Positions 12,999 to 24,256 of a stretch of DNA of 64,000 nucleotides are shown in pieces. The stretch is from Pseudofabraea citricarpa. Its lineage: Eukaryota; Ascomycota; Leotiomycetes; Helotiales; Dermateaceae. Made by a program: the position numbers and the translations under genes. The DNA lies in the NCBI GenBank assembly GCA_029641185.1, contig JAPWGK010000023.1, positions 372,001 to 436,000 of the forward strand, read 5' to 3'. The notes under the pieces are model-generated. The model was not told where the DNA came from, did not search any database, and saw only the letters and a program-made list of their open reading frames with translations. Every line of letters begins with the position of its first letter. Within the stretch, counting starts at the first letter, position 1.

Positions 12999-13304
12999 AT
13001 GCAGAACTCCCGCTTCAACGCCATCTCGTCGCGCTTCCCAACTTCGCTCCGCTCGTCCTTCCGCCGCTCATCGTCGGCCTCGTCCTCGCACTCGGTCTGC
13101 TCGTCCAGCAACCGCAACTCGTACATGTCCAACACGTCATCGTCGTCGTCGCCCGTGCTGACCATCAACGAGATCATGCACCGCCAGCCGGCCATGCTGA
13201 ACATGGAGGAGGAGCGCAAGAGCTTCGGCTCGGGGCTCGAGATCATGGAGCCCCGCCCCATCGTGTACTGGGGCGGGCTCGAGGAGCGGATGGGTTCCCT
13301 GTAG
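12999..13304 (+). CDS. Small Ser-rich protein of unknown function
   Basis: A single exon encodes 101 aa from ATG 12999 (CATCAACATGC context). The first half is Ser/Arg-rich (SRFPTSLRSSFRRSSSASS). The second half is less repetitive and ends PRPIVYWGGLEERMGSL, which has the look of a conserved fungal motif, but I cannot name a family. There is no signal peptide or membrane helix. Codon use is almost purely G/C at the third position, unlike most neighbours, and this supports real coding. The neighbouring region upstream is ATG-free, consistent with a long leader and controlled translation. The Ser/Arg stretch could be a phosphorylation target; that is inference. Confidence 0.7.
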   Translation: MQNSRFNAISSRFPTSLRSSFRRSSSASSSHSVCSSSNRNSYMSNTSSSSSPVLTINEIMHRQPAMLNMEEERKSFGSGLEIMEPRPIVYWGGLEERMGSL

Positions 13305-16113
13305 GCGGCCCTCGGCAAGAAAGAGAAGGGAGGATATCGGTAACAGGTATCCTCTCCTCTGCTGGGCCCGCTTCGGTCCTGCACGCCGAACGAGACGCAA
13401 CGGCTGTGATTGTTTTTACGAATTGATTGGTTACGGAATTGGAATGGGATGGGATGGGAACGGATGGGGAATTTGGGGACTGCCGCAGGATCGATATGTC
13501 GGAATTGGGCAGGTTTCCAGAACGTGGATTTGGAATTGAATTTGGATCTGGACGAGGGACACAGAAAGCTCACCTGGGGGAGACTTTCCAAACCTCCCCT
13601 CCCGAGCCAGCCGGCGTTTGCAACTTCCTGGGGATATATATATATATGGGCGTGGAGTTATCTTATCTTTCTGCTGCCGTCTCTGCTTTACGCGTCGCTG
13701 TCGTTTCTTGAGAGTTTGGAAGTCGCTTGGGATTTTTCGCGGGCGTTGAAATTCTTTTTGGGGGGCCGAGGTGCCTCTCTTGCCCTTTCGATTCTTCACT
13801 TCTTCACCTTTTTTCTCTTCTGCGCCTACCTCTCTCCATCCTCCCTCGCTTTTGGGGGGCGGTTGGAGGGAGGTGCACGGGAAATATTTTTACTTTTTTT
13901 GGTCGCGAGAGGGGATGGCGAGGTGGAGGAAACATTTATCTAGCTCTAGATTAGATAGCTAGAAGGATGGAGGAACGGGGGAAATGAAAAAAAAGAATAT
14001 GGGGGAATTTCTCTCTTTCGAGAGATTTCCTCTTTTTTTTTTGCTGGAATCCTTTTTTCTCTTTTCTCTTGCTTCTGGTGACGTGAGCTGATCTGATCTG
14101 TTGTGACCTGGTTGATGTGGCTGAGATATATCTGCGATAAGAAAAGAGACCAGCAGATAAGCAGATGCCGTTGCCGACTAACAATTAACGATTGGCGGTT
14201 GGCGGTTGGCGGTTGCGGCTTGAGGCGCTTGAGGCGTGAGGCTTGCTGGTTGCTATGTGATACTGTACACATCATCGTGTGGAATGTAGATTGTGAGAAT
14301 TCCAAATGTGAGTGAGGGGTGACGGATGTTGCCTGGGAGATTTGGAATGCCTCTCTTTTCCTTCTCACCTCTCGGGATTGGGACTTTGGACCTGGGATTC
14401 GGGATTTGGAATCGATTGGCGAGGTGACGCTGGCTGTCGTACAATCAATACTGGAATTCCGAGTCGGGATACCGTAGAGGGGAGGGGACGGGACGATTGG
14501 CGAGGTCTTTTGTCTGTTCCTGTGGAGTCGTACAAACCGAAAGAGAGAGGGGGGTTCTTCTTGGGGTTGGTGATGGGTGACAGGTGAGAGGTGATAGGTG
14601 ATAGGTGATATTTGATGGGATGAGTGATACACGTGGTTTATGCATCGATGGATGGATGCACGATTACAAAGATGCAAGACACAAGATATACCAGCCTGTC
14701 GTGGAACGTGATATATCGCTCACTACCTACCTAGGTACCCATCCTTGTATCTTGCAGGTCGGTATTTGAGTCAGCAGGTGAGATCACTACTAAGCTTTCC
14801 TCTCCTCACTTAGGCATGGGAAAGGTGAAGGGGGAGAGGGGTTAGGTTATTGCCGGTGTTGCTATTGCGAATATACCAAACCAAGTCTTTCTACCATCCC
14901 CCTTTTCTTCCCTTCTTTCTTTTCTTCTAAGATGGCGATTTTCTTCCCCGATGCGGGGTAAGACTTAGATTCTTTGTGGGAGGGTGGGGGGGGGGACAAA
15001 TTAATCACCTTGGAGATAATCAAGAACGTCCTTTAGGATTCTACGAAGTAAAGCCATAAGTCTAAGGAATGTCTCTAGACACGCATGGTAAGTGGTAAAG
15101 CACAGGGAAGTATAAAATTCGGGAAATTCTCGCACCCGGCTTCCGTGATCTATCGAACCAAGTCAGCACCTCCGACGAGTCCGAATGGCTTCCTGGGCTC
15201 GAGGAGATTCGTTATTCCTACATGAGGTATTTCGAAGTCCCACGGCTTGCTTGTGCTTACTTCGAATGGCAAAGCTGCACACCACGGTATGACCAGGAAT
15301 TGGGAGGTTTTCTGCCCTGGTCCGTCAGTCTAACGCTTGTGAAATTCGTTAGAGAGTAAGGTAGTAAACTTGTGTAGGCAACCTCACTGTGATCTGGCTA
15401 GAGACTGGGTGGGGAAGTTCTTTGGCGAAGTGCTAGTCAACTGATTTCTTGTCGTCAGTTAGTCAGGAGTGCTACTTTACCGAGGTGAAGCGAGTTAGTT
15501 GTCGCTGTCGGTTAACGCGATCGTTTGTTCCCTCTCTCTCTCTCTCTCCTCTTTCTCTTTTTCCTTTGATGTTGAATTCGAGATCTTTAACTGATGGGGA
15601 TTTGAATAAAAGATGAATGGCTAAAACATGTAAGAGATAATAGTTTTCATCTAAAGAGAGAGAGAACTAGCTGTCAAGACAAGTAACAATCCAAACTTTC
15701 ATTTGTGAATCGTCTACCATAACATGATTACTCACGTTTGACTGGACTGTATGATTTGTTTGCGAGTCGTGAATCAAGGTACTGCGTCACTGAGTTCGCA
15801 GTATTCTACCTCCTTTCTTATAAATTCTTCCTTCTCCTGTTGATTTTCAAACTCAGCAGGGTTCTTGTCAAGCAGATAGGTTTTGAACCATCGCAGGAGA
15901 AGATACAACTCCTACAGACAACTAAGGAGAATTTGAGAGGTGAGAGTACTTCCTGCTCCTCTTCGAGAAATTAGAGGTCATCTCGTGAGTCGATACTCAC
16001 CAGCACTTCTCAATTACAAACCTCATCCGAAAGTCCTCATCTTCCCCATTTCACGTCCTCAAAACCCAACAAATCTCGATCTGCAGTCGCGGTGCAAGAA
16101 AAGGGTCCCAGCG
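13305..16113. other. Non-coding region
   Basis: About 2.8 kb with no gene I can support. It includes the probable 3' UTR of the small gene, a short TATATATA stretch near 13635, T-rich runs, a TACCTAGGTA palindrome (14728-14737) and a CT repeat (15531-15549). An 85-codon open frame near 15105-15360 lacks an early ATG and is not called. Confidence 0.55.
15531..15549 (+). repeat. (CT)n tract
   Basis: A perfect CT dinucleotide run upstream of the gene at 16114, possibly part of its promoter or leader. Confidence 0.85.
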
Positions 16114-17529
16114 ATGGAGCAGCTCAAGCAATCCCTACTGATCTACCTCCCTCAGCGGAGACGGAAACCCAACAACAGCCAAGGCCAGATCACAGGGCTG
16201 GAAAGCATTCGCAGTGCAGCGCCTCCAGCTCAGGAGACGTCGCTTCGAGAGGCCATCTTCAGCCGGTTCTCGCTCCGCTCCAAGCCACCTCCCAAACTCG
16301 AAACAGCGACAAGCAGCAACGACTCAGACCTGATCCTGCTCGAGCCACCGCTCACGCCCCGCGTCTTCAAATTCCCGTGTCGTGCATGGGGGCAGGAAGA
16401 GCATTGCCGCCGGTGTCGAGAGAGAGATGCCGCCATCATCTGTCAGTCGCCGCTGAATACGGCGAATCCGGCATATGTCCCTCCAGAGGTCTACCAACCT
16501 TGTATCGTTAAGAGAGGCGATCTGATCTCGCCTCCTATTGTTAACTATGTCTTTAAGCCCCTCGTCCACGTCTCTGAATTGAGACACCTTCGGGGGTTGG
16601 GGTTGAGTACTCGGCAGGATGTAAATCGAGCTCTTTCTATGAGCCGCGAGGAGTTGATCAGCACTCAGTCGGAAGAGTCGCTTGTGAAGGTTCATTTTGA
16701 CGATGGGCGGAAAGGTCCTGCGCTGTATTTACCTTATTCCAAGGGTGTCGGTATTGGCACGGGCGACAAATTCGACGACAACGACGGCCACGAAGAAGAG
16801 AGATACTCGTTCCCTTCGTCCTTGGAAGATTCTGGATATTTTCAGCACGTCATTCCGGAACAGGCGAGGCCGAGATCACGAAATCTCACAGGGCCGTTTT
16901 CTTCATCTCAGGGGGGGAACCATCCTCCGTCTCTACTCTCGTCGTCGTCTTCATCTACCTCCACATTTGACCCATTTGTGTCGCCTCCATCAACCCCCCT
17001 GCGACCTGGCACCAAGCGGCAGCTCAAGAAATATCCCTCCCTCTCTAGTTCTGCAACGACAGCCGAGTTCGGCTTCGCACCTACTCTGAACCTCCGTGGT
17101 GGGGGCAAGATCAGCTCTCTCTCCTTTCTCAGCCTGTTCTTTCCTGGCAAGAGAGAGCGGAAAGAATTGGATGTTGAGAGGGGCAAGAAGACGCTGTGTC
17201 AGAACATGAACAGAATGGACTGGTTTCTTGCTATGCAGTATGGGAAGCGGAAGCCGATGGTTTGGAGGGAGTTTTGCGTGGGCACGAAAAAGATGTTAGA
17301 GCAGAAAGAGAAGAAGAATACAAAGGTTGAGGAGGTGAAGGTTGTTGGCGAGGTGGAAGAGGCTGTGGAGAAAGTCGAGAAGAGGGTCGAAGTCGTCGAG
17401 GTTGGGGGTGATATTGAGGTCGTTGAGGTCGAGGAGGTTGTGGAGGCTAAGGACGATGGCGAGGGCGATGGGAAGGATAAAGCTGAAAGCAAAGAAGATG
17501 CTCCCGAGAGTAAGGATGCTCCTGAGTAA
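16114..17529 (+). CDS. Hypothetical charged protein, 471 aa
   Basis: One open frame runs from ATG 16114 to the stop at 17527-17529. The frame stays open upstream to 15940, but without an ATG, so 16114 is the first usable start. Not recognised. Residues 1-60 are basic (SLLIYLPQRRRKPNNSQ). A central part (about 110-250) has non-repetitive sequence with a CRRCRERDAA segment and PLVHVSELRHLRGLGL, which looks like a folded region. Then comes a Ser/Pro-rich stretch and a Val/Glu/Lys-rich acidic tail (about 390-471) of likely disordered or coiled character. There are no signal peptide or transmembrane segments. It sits alone, between non-coding stretches on both sides. Confidence 0.75.
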   Translation: MEQLKQSLLIYLPQRRRKPNNSQGQITGLESIRSAAPPAQETSLREAIFSRFSLRSKPPPKLETATSSNDSDLILLEPPLTPRVFKFPCRAWGQEEHCRRCRERDAAIICQSPLNTANPAYVPPEVYQPCIVKRGDLISPPIVNYVFKPLVHVSELRHLRGLGLSTRQDVNRALSMSREELISTQSEESLVKVHFDDGRKGPALYLPYSKGVGIGTGDKFDDNDGHEEERYSFPSSLEDSGYFQHVIPEQARPRSRNLTGPFSSSQGGNHPPSLLSSSSSSTSTFDPFVSPPSTPLRPGTKRQLKKYPSLSSSATTAEFGFAPTLNLRGGGKISSLSFLSLFFPGKRERKELDVERGKKTLCQNMNRMDWFLAMQYGKRKPMVWREFCVGTKKMLEQKEKKNTKVEEVKVVGEVEEAVEKVEKRVEVVEVGGDIEVVEVEEVVEAKDDGEGDGKDKAESKEDAPESKDAPE

Positions 17530-18060
17530 GAGTTGTCGGATAAATATTGAGGCTATTCATGGGAGTAAATATCGATATAACCATGTATATATCTCAGCAA
17601 GATAGTCAGTTAATTTTCAGCGAGGACTTGTAATTCGATATGTTCACTGAGCAGCTTTACTTACTCTCTCGCTTAAGAAGTCGCCCTAAAAGCGCCCTAA
17701 ACTCATCAATTACAAATCCACCAAAAGTTAAGCGACGAACACAGAAACACCCTTTCCGCCTTCTTCCATAGCCAGAAAGAAAAGGGGAGAATTCCTCGTG
17801 TCCAAGAACTATACAGTTGCACCGTCGGTAAACGGAGAGTTCATTCTATCCATAATCAACCTTTTCTGAGCCATCTCAAACAACAATATGCACCTCGCAG
17901 GACCAATATACAAAACGGGTTAGGGAAGCTGACACACGTGATGTACTTAATCTTAGTGGAACTGTAGAGATGGCGCGCTAGGTATTCCGCGTCTACAGGA
18001 CACGAGTACTGGCTTACCAATGACATACGCGCATCAATACGATTGTCGTTGGGTATGGAA

Positions 18061-18130
18061 GTGCCCACCAATCGCTGGAGTGCCTTCGCTTGCAAGTGCT
18101 CACCAATTGCGGGAGTGCCTTCGCTTGGAA
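18061..18130 (+). repeat. Imperfect 35-bp tandem duplication
   Basis: Two adjacent 35-bp units (18061-18095 and 18096-18130) differ at only a few bases. The shared core is GAGTGCCTTCGCTTG. They lie about 280-350 bp upstream of the SDR start codon. Confidence 0.85.
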
Positions 18131-18259
18131 ATCAATGATTACTCTGCAAATGGTGATTATGACAAGGCAACCGGGCAGGTGTGTGGGCATAGACCGAATC
18201 CCCGGAGATAGGTGTCTCTGGAGGGCGATGATGAAATATGGAGAGGGAGGAGATTTGGA

Positions 18260-18266
18260 TATAAAA
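18260..18266 (+). promoter_or_regulatory. TATA box of the SDR gene
   Basis: TATAAAA lies 144 bp upstream of the SDR ATG at 18410, at a plausible distance for a fungal core promoter with a leader of about 100 nt. Confidence 0.55.
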
Positions 18267-18409
18267 AGAGAAGTGCCTTCTTGTTTTTCTCTCTCTTTCA
18301 TTCCTCTCATCAGCATCAGATCAAGCCCAAATCTTCCACTCCATAAAACAATTCATACTTGCAAACGACTCTTAAAACCGACTTGAGAGAAGAAAAGAAG
18401 AAGAAGAAA

Positions 18410-19323
18410 ATGTCTTTCCCAACATATACCAAAGAATTCCACACTGCCAGCTATCCAGCCATTGACCCATCTCGCCCCGAACTCTCAACTGCTGGTAAAG
18501 TTATCCTGATCACTGGCGGTGGTTCAGGAATCGGACCACGCATCACCCACGCCTTCGCTCGGTCAGGAGCGACCAAGATCTCCATCCTCGGACGCACCGA
18601 ATCATCTCTGTTAGCGACCAAGAAGGAAGTCGAAGCCGCATATCCCAAGGTGCAAGTCCTCACGTACGTAGCTGACATCGTCGACACGCAAGCGACCGAG
18701 AAAGCATTTGCCGAAACCGAGAAGCGATTTGGCAAGGTGGATATTCTCATCGGCAATGCTGCCTACCTTCCGGACCCTGCCACGATTGCAGAGGCCGACA
18801 TCGACGAGTGGTTCCAGGGCTTCGTCGTCAATGTCAAGGGCACTGTCATTCTCGCCAAGGCTTTCCTGAAACATGCCTCTGAACACCCTACGCTGATTCA
18901 CGTCTCCACGGGCGGCGTTCATATTCCACCCTTGGGAGGTGCCCCGCTTAGTGCGTATGCGACAAGCAAGCTTGCGGCGGCGAAGACCATGGAGGTTTTC
19001 GCTGTTGAGAACCCGCATGTAAGGGTTCACAATGTCCATCCTGGCGTGCTTGCTACACCTATGAACAAGAAGAGCGCCGATGCTGGATTGGTGTTGCCTC
19101 TCGACGACAGTATGTGCTCCTTTAGAGTATTTGAGAGTTTGCTTGCTAATGGTTGATAGCTGAATTGCCTGCGTCCTTCTTGGTTTGGATCACGAGCCCC
19201 GAAGCCGAGTTCTTGAAGGGGAAGTTCGTTTGGTCGAACTGGGATGTTGATGAGTTGAAGGAGAAGAAGGAGCAGTTGCTTAGTTCTCTCGATTTGACTC
19301 TTGGCCTTACGGGCTGGCCTTAA
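18410..19323 (+). CDS. Short-chain dehydrogenase/reductase
   Basis: Exons 18410-19109 and 19160-19323 give 287 aa. The start MSFPTYTKEFHTASYPAIDP follows an A/G-rich leader. The classical SDR Rossmann fold shows TGGGSGIG (residues 35-42, nucleotide binding), an NAA motif near 116-118 and the catalytic set S166, Y183 and K187 in a YxxxK arrangement. Length and motifs fit a cytosolic NAD(P)(H)-dependent oxidoreductase; no signal or membrane segment is seen. The N-terminal style is shared by a fungal SDR subgroup, whose substrates I cannot name. The gene stands alone with its own TATA box and has no biosynthetic neighbours, so the substrate stays open. Confidence 0.92.
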
Positions 19324-21545
19324 ACGGCAAAGTTCGGTGGGTCTTTGAGAAATAGTGCTGGTAGAGGTTTGAGCTTGAAATGAAGCGTGTTCTCTGTTTT
19401 CCAGTATTGGAATGGCGGATCTGTTCTATATCCATGTGTCTTCTCCAGGATAAGGCTCATTGCCCACAAATTCATTAGAAGAGTGCCACACAAAATTCTG
19501 TACCAAATCCATATTAACATTGCCAAAGTTCCAGACCGTATTCTCTATGCGTGGTTGAGAAGAGCTGACGTGGCCGATATGAGAGTAATCCGCTTCCATC
19601 TGTTTTCCGTCTCTATGCTAGCCAACAGACTCTTCATTCTCGGAGTTGGAGGAAGCATATAGACAACTCACCTTCAGAAGAATCCACCTCATCCCTGCAG
19701 CATTCTTTTCCATTGCTATATTGAGAATAACCCATCAAATAGCTACATGGCAACCCAATAGTTAGTATGTTAATAATATGTGACTAGTTGCCTTCCCTTA
19801 CAAATATGTATCATCACTGTCAGGTTCAAGCTCCAGAACATTGATATCGCGATGGAATGACTGTGGAAATTGTTGTCCCCGTACTTAGTAACATACCTTT
19901 GAAAGTCGATAATAGCATGTAGCAGGATCTTGGTTTTCGCAGTTCCAGAGATCGTCATTGTGCATTTCAAGTCTAAAATAATATAGTAATTGATGTTTGA
20001 GGTTAACATAATTACAGTTCAGCAGTATCAAGACCAATCGCGCTCTATTTATCGACCCAGAGTTTTTCTCGTGCCAGTGATCGCACTCATTTCTTTTGCA
20101 ATGAGCACGTAGTTTACTTGATATGTAGCTAAGGAAGAACACATGCTAGGTTTTACCCAGTACTGACCCTCCTCCGTCCATACGAAGAGTGGCAGACACG
20201 CTAGTCAGGTGACGTAGGGACGTAGCCCTTCAGCTAAACCCCATATATCCAAATAGGGGAAGTAGCTACAACAAACAGAGAAGGCATTCCTCTCTATGGT
20301 CGGGTGGTTCAGGTCAAACTCTGTTAAGAGAAGGAGTCCAACTATTAGTGTAAAAAGCAACGCTTAACGTGTCCCTATACTCCGGCGGAGTATCTCAGGT
20401 TTCTATCTTCAAAAACTCACAGTTAACCAACTGGGTCGAGTTTTCTAAGGAGTCGCCCACGGGCGCTGCCTAAGTTTTTGCTGTTTCTTTTCGTCGTTTT
20501 TGTGTTCTATGTTGCCTTTTTGGGTTTGTATAGCGCGTTAGTTAGCTAAGTGAATGCTAGCTCGCTTATTCAAAGGAAGCGAGGTGATTTAAAGGGGGAT
20601 TCCCCTCGGAATCGTAGCTTTCCCCCGCAGTTGCCATATTGACTCCGTGAATGATCTATATCTTTGATACACACAATTGAGGATACGTAACGGAATATCA
20701 AGACTAGGCTGGGAAAGTGCCAGTTGACAAGGCTGGGTTTGGTAGAAACGAGGGGATGGCATTCGCCAGGTTGAGGTTTACAGTAAAGCGAGAAGAAGGT
20801 AAAGGCTTCGATAACACTCTTCGAAAGGACAACTTTAACAAATTGCAGTTGGCGGTTGGACACAGGAGATATTTTGGCTTCCCGGCATTGGACCAAATCG
20901 TGTTGCTCTGTAAATGATTAGAAGACCCCCCGCGCTGCCACCATATTATTGTATGCATGTCTCCTCGTTATGCATATCTGCGCCATAGCTGACTAGATGT
21001 CATCCCGCTCTCAACTGTGAGTCAAAATGTACAGGGTAGCTAGATGATTCGCTAGAGCGGCTAGAGATTTAGCCTTCGGATTCTTGGAGAAATAACCCTC
21101 CGTCGTACGAAGCCGTCATCTGTGAGAATCCGAGAACAGCGGCCCACCACAGACGGTTATAGGGCCAGTAATCCATAGTGGATAAAGAATGTATAAGATG
21201 TTAATTGTATTGCAATATCAATTCATCAGAAATACAGATTCTAACACCCAAAGTGTTGTTTGACGTACCGTTTTAGTTGATATTCTCAAGGAACAATCCG
21301 AAGATTAAACCACACCAGTTGCGTAATAATAGTAGTTAATATAATTATATATTAAAGGAGTGACCATTTTAAATCGCGCTAACAAAAGAGAAGAGAAAGG
21401 AGGCAAGCGTCATTCATCCACCAAATCCACTACATGATTGCATCATCGTCGACATCAAAACCGGTACTTAGCATACTGCGAAGACCAGAAGCAGACCGCC
21501 CAAAAAATTGAGGAACTATAGGTAGTTGATTTCCCCAGCCACCAC
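19324..21545. other. AT-rich gene-poor region, possible decayed repeat
   Basis: 2.2 kb without a credible gene. Much of it (19700-20150 and 20950-21400) is AT-rich, with many TAG/CTA words and frequent stops in all frames. Around 20330-20620 it switches to odd mixed-composition sequence. This resembles old mobile-element debris, but no terminal repeats or transposase motif could be recognised. Confidence 0.4.
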
Positions 21546-22375
21546 TCACGAAAGAGGCTCGACTCCAAAGCCCTTGAGTACGCCATTGACGGAGCCGAGG
21601 ACCGTGGTCAGAGCGGTTGATAGTGCTCCGAGAAGAGTTGTACCTGAGAAGGCACCCTGGAGAGCCGTGCCCTTGACAAAGGCTTGGAAAGGCTTCAAAA
21701 GAGTTGGGATGGCAGCCATAGCAGCGCTCAGTTCTTGTGCGATGAGTGTTTTGGCATCTAGAAATAATTTAATGAGTCTATACTTCTTCCCCAGGAAAAT
21801 GTTGAGACATTATGAGGTATTGAGCTACAAACTTACTGGTTTGGAGTGCCTTCACATTGGTATCTATAACTTGCTCTGCAGCTAGGGTGAAGTTTCCAAC
21901 GGCGTACAAGGTGGTTATCAACGCCTGGACTTCATCCGCAGTAAGCGCAGTGGCGGCTGTTTGCGTCGATTGGAGTATTTGGGAGACGGTACTATTGGTC
22001 TGCTTGACTGATGGGTGGGTTAGGGTTATTATAGTGGAAAGTCTTTTTTAGAGTTCATACCAATAGCCTCCAAGTCTGCTTTTAGTTCGACCACAAGTGT
22101 CAATTGGCCGGAGACGCTGGTTGAGTATGTGTTGACTGCTTGTGCTGGGCATGATATTAGAAATGAATATTGAGGAATGCAAGCCAAGTCATACTTATTG
22201 CAGCTAGATCTTTGTTGATAGCTTCGACACCAATTTGGTATATTCCATTGATGTTATTCACAACTGACTGAGGAGATATAGCAGCAGGGATTGGTGCTGG
22301 TATAGGCCGAGGAGCGCATATGACCTGGGAGCTGAGCCCAAGGATAGCAATTAAAGTGGTGGATGAGAATTTCAT
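21546..22375 (-). CDS. HsbA-like secreted cell-wall / surface-binding protein
   Basis: Exons on the minus strand are 22375-22195, 22144-22061, 22007-21837 and 21757-21546, giving 215 aa. A signal peptide (MKFSSTTLIAILGLSSQVICA, cleavage after residue 21) is followed by a short Pro-rich stretch and then an all-helical region (VNNINGIYQIGVEAINKDLA, LTADEVQALITTLYAVGNFT). Two half-repeats of this type define the hydrophobic-surface-binding protein A / cell-wall galactomannoprotein family, found only in fungi. Family members bind hydrophobic surfaces or sit in the wall, and some aid recruitment of secreted hydrolases. I see no GPI signal at the C-terminus (LKGFGVEPLS). All four exons join in frame, so the gene looks intact. 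Confidence 0.85.
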
Positions 22376-24256
22376 GTTGTGGTGGAAAGTTTGCTGGTTT
22401 GATGTGTTTGCTATAAAGTAATGAATTGGATGAGAGAATGTTTCTTGCTTGTGTTAGGAAAGTTCTTCTCGGCCATGGGAGACTCTGTAATATATAGGCA
22501 AAAAGTTAGACGACCAGTACACAGAGGATTTGAGATTCTAAGACCTCGATCACCCCGATCGAAGACCACTTTCAACCGACATAGGGCAAGATCACCATGG
22601 CTAACGCTGATGGTACATGCAGATTGAGATCAAATGCGACGAGAATGTTTGGCGACCATTGTTCACGGATCCGATGAGGCCGAAGCCACCTCCAAGGCTA
22701 GCTAAGGGCACGGAGAAATCCTTTGAGCAATGGCTTGTGATTGAAAACAGCGATGAAAAGCCCAATGGCTTGAATAAGATGCGGCGGCTTGTGCGATACA
22801 TGACAAGCCGAGTCTCAGTGTCAAAAGCCTCCGAATTATGGGGATATCTGGTAACTCGAGAAGCCAACATTAAAAACTGTGTATATCCAGGCTAAGATTA
22901 TTGTTTGACTGAAAAAGAAAAGTTACCGATGGGCCTGGATCCAAACCACTTGCCGTGTTGCTTGATTTGTCAAATGAAATAGCCTCTTCAAGAGACCTGG
23001 AACCAATAGGTACAAAAAGAGTTTGATCCAGATGCTAATAATCGTACCTGTATGGTGAGGTAGGTGTCGCTTAACTAATGCCTAGTCTTCTTCAAGGTCT
23101 CTCGGTTTCTCCCTTCCGCACGCGGCTAAGGCTTACGCTTTTGGCACTTGCTAGAGGCTAAGTCTCGAAGAGGAGGTCGCTTGCAACATTGATGCGGGGG
23201 TCACCAATACCAAGCTATTATGGACAAGATTTGGAAGCCAAAGCCCGATGGGACTATGGCATTATCCGCAACAATGTAAATGTAAGAAGCAATTTCGTGG
23301 ATTACGTGGGTGGTTGTACTACCTAAGGTAATATCCGCTGAAGGATTACGAGCTTGCATGCAGCATACAAGAAGAAAATAATATTTGAGATTTAAGAGCT
23401 GGATTTCCATTTGTCTGCTGGTGAGACCCATGTTTTACTTCAGCTGGTGTCTCCCATAATGCTCTCATGTCATCTTCATCCTTGAAAATGGAGTTTGACC
23501 AACTTGTGAGTCTTTGGTTAAAGGTCTAGTTCTAGCCTCTGTGTGGCTTCAATAAGGCCAGCTACCGCTTGTTCATACACAAACAGCTTGCAAACGCTTG
23601 TTCTTGAATTCCAAGTGATCTAGATTTTTGCCTAGACTAAGGAAGTCCTGATCTGCTTTCGAATAACAGAGCCTTATATGTTCCATGTAAATATGGGTTT
23701 GCATACTCTTAAGAGAGCCAAAACTTCCAGGAACCAACAGGTTGCTTTCAAAGAGCCACACAATCATCAGATTTGGCAGGGAATGACTGGAGACTTCCAG
23801 AGGAGACCGATACAAGATAAAAATAATATTTCTAAGCAGATATTTCTTGTCAAACCAGAGTTGACTTGGTTTTGCGGGGCTTGAACAGTAGTCACGTGTA
23901 AACTGCAGAGCCAGAGCAGTTGATCCCTGCGATGACCCTACATATTCGTATATGCAAGGCATATCGTGAAGTAAGAGAGAGACAAAGATGCAAACCGGTA
24001 TAATGTATGGTATAGTAAGTAATGTTCAGTTGATGCTCGGCTCCAAGATCATGGCAAGATGTGATGTTGTGTGACGCGGTGCTCCAGCTGAAGCTCCAGC
24101 CAAGCGAATCAACGCTAGCAAGCATGACAGCAACAGCCTCGACCGACTCTCGATCTCGATAAGAGCTCATCCACCACTTCACCTTGAGCGTAACCACTGC
24201 TCATACGCTCGCTCCACTATCACTAGCAGAACCGCGGAGCTGAGATACCCAACGCC
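22376..24256. other. Gene-poor region between HsbA-like gene and vma13
   Basis: 1.9 kb without a supported gene. Open frames (up to 129 aa on the minus strand at 23573-23962) have no domain and unusual composition. The stretch at 22960-23180 has odd mixed composition, as in the region near 20.4 kb, and may be an old repeat. The last 300 bp should hold the vma13 promoter. Confidence 0.45.
22491..22496 (-). promoter_or_regulatory. TATA element of the HsbA-like gene
   Basis: TATATA lies about 116 bp upstream of the minus-strand start at 22375. Confidence 0.45.

Larger units (their letters stand above)
17530..18409. other. Intergenic region before the SDR gene
   Basis: 880 bp holding the 3' end of the hypothetical gene and the SDR promoter, including a 35-bp tandem duplication and a TATA box listed separately. 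No gene is seen. Confidence 0.65.

Noticed and set aside
13946..14677. 243-aa minus-strand ORF
   Set aside because: Lys/Glu/Ser/His-rich low complexity, no conserved motif, and the DNA is full of short repeats.
15105..15360. 85-codon open frame with fairly normal composition
   Set aside because: Preceded by a stop and lacking an ATG in its first half; no splice partner found.
18359..19323. Possible secondary-metabolite cluster around the SDR gene
   Set aside because: No PKS, NRPS, terpene synthase, P450 or cluster regulator lies nearby; neighbours are unrelated.
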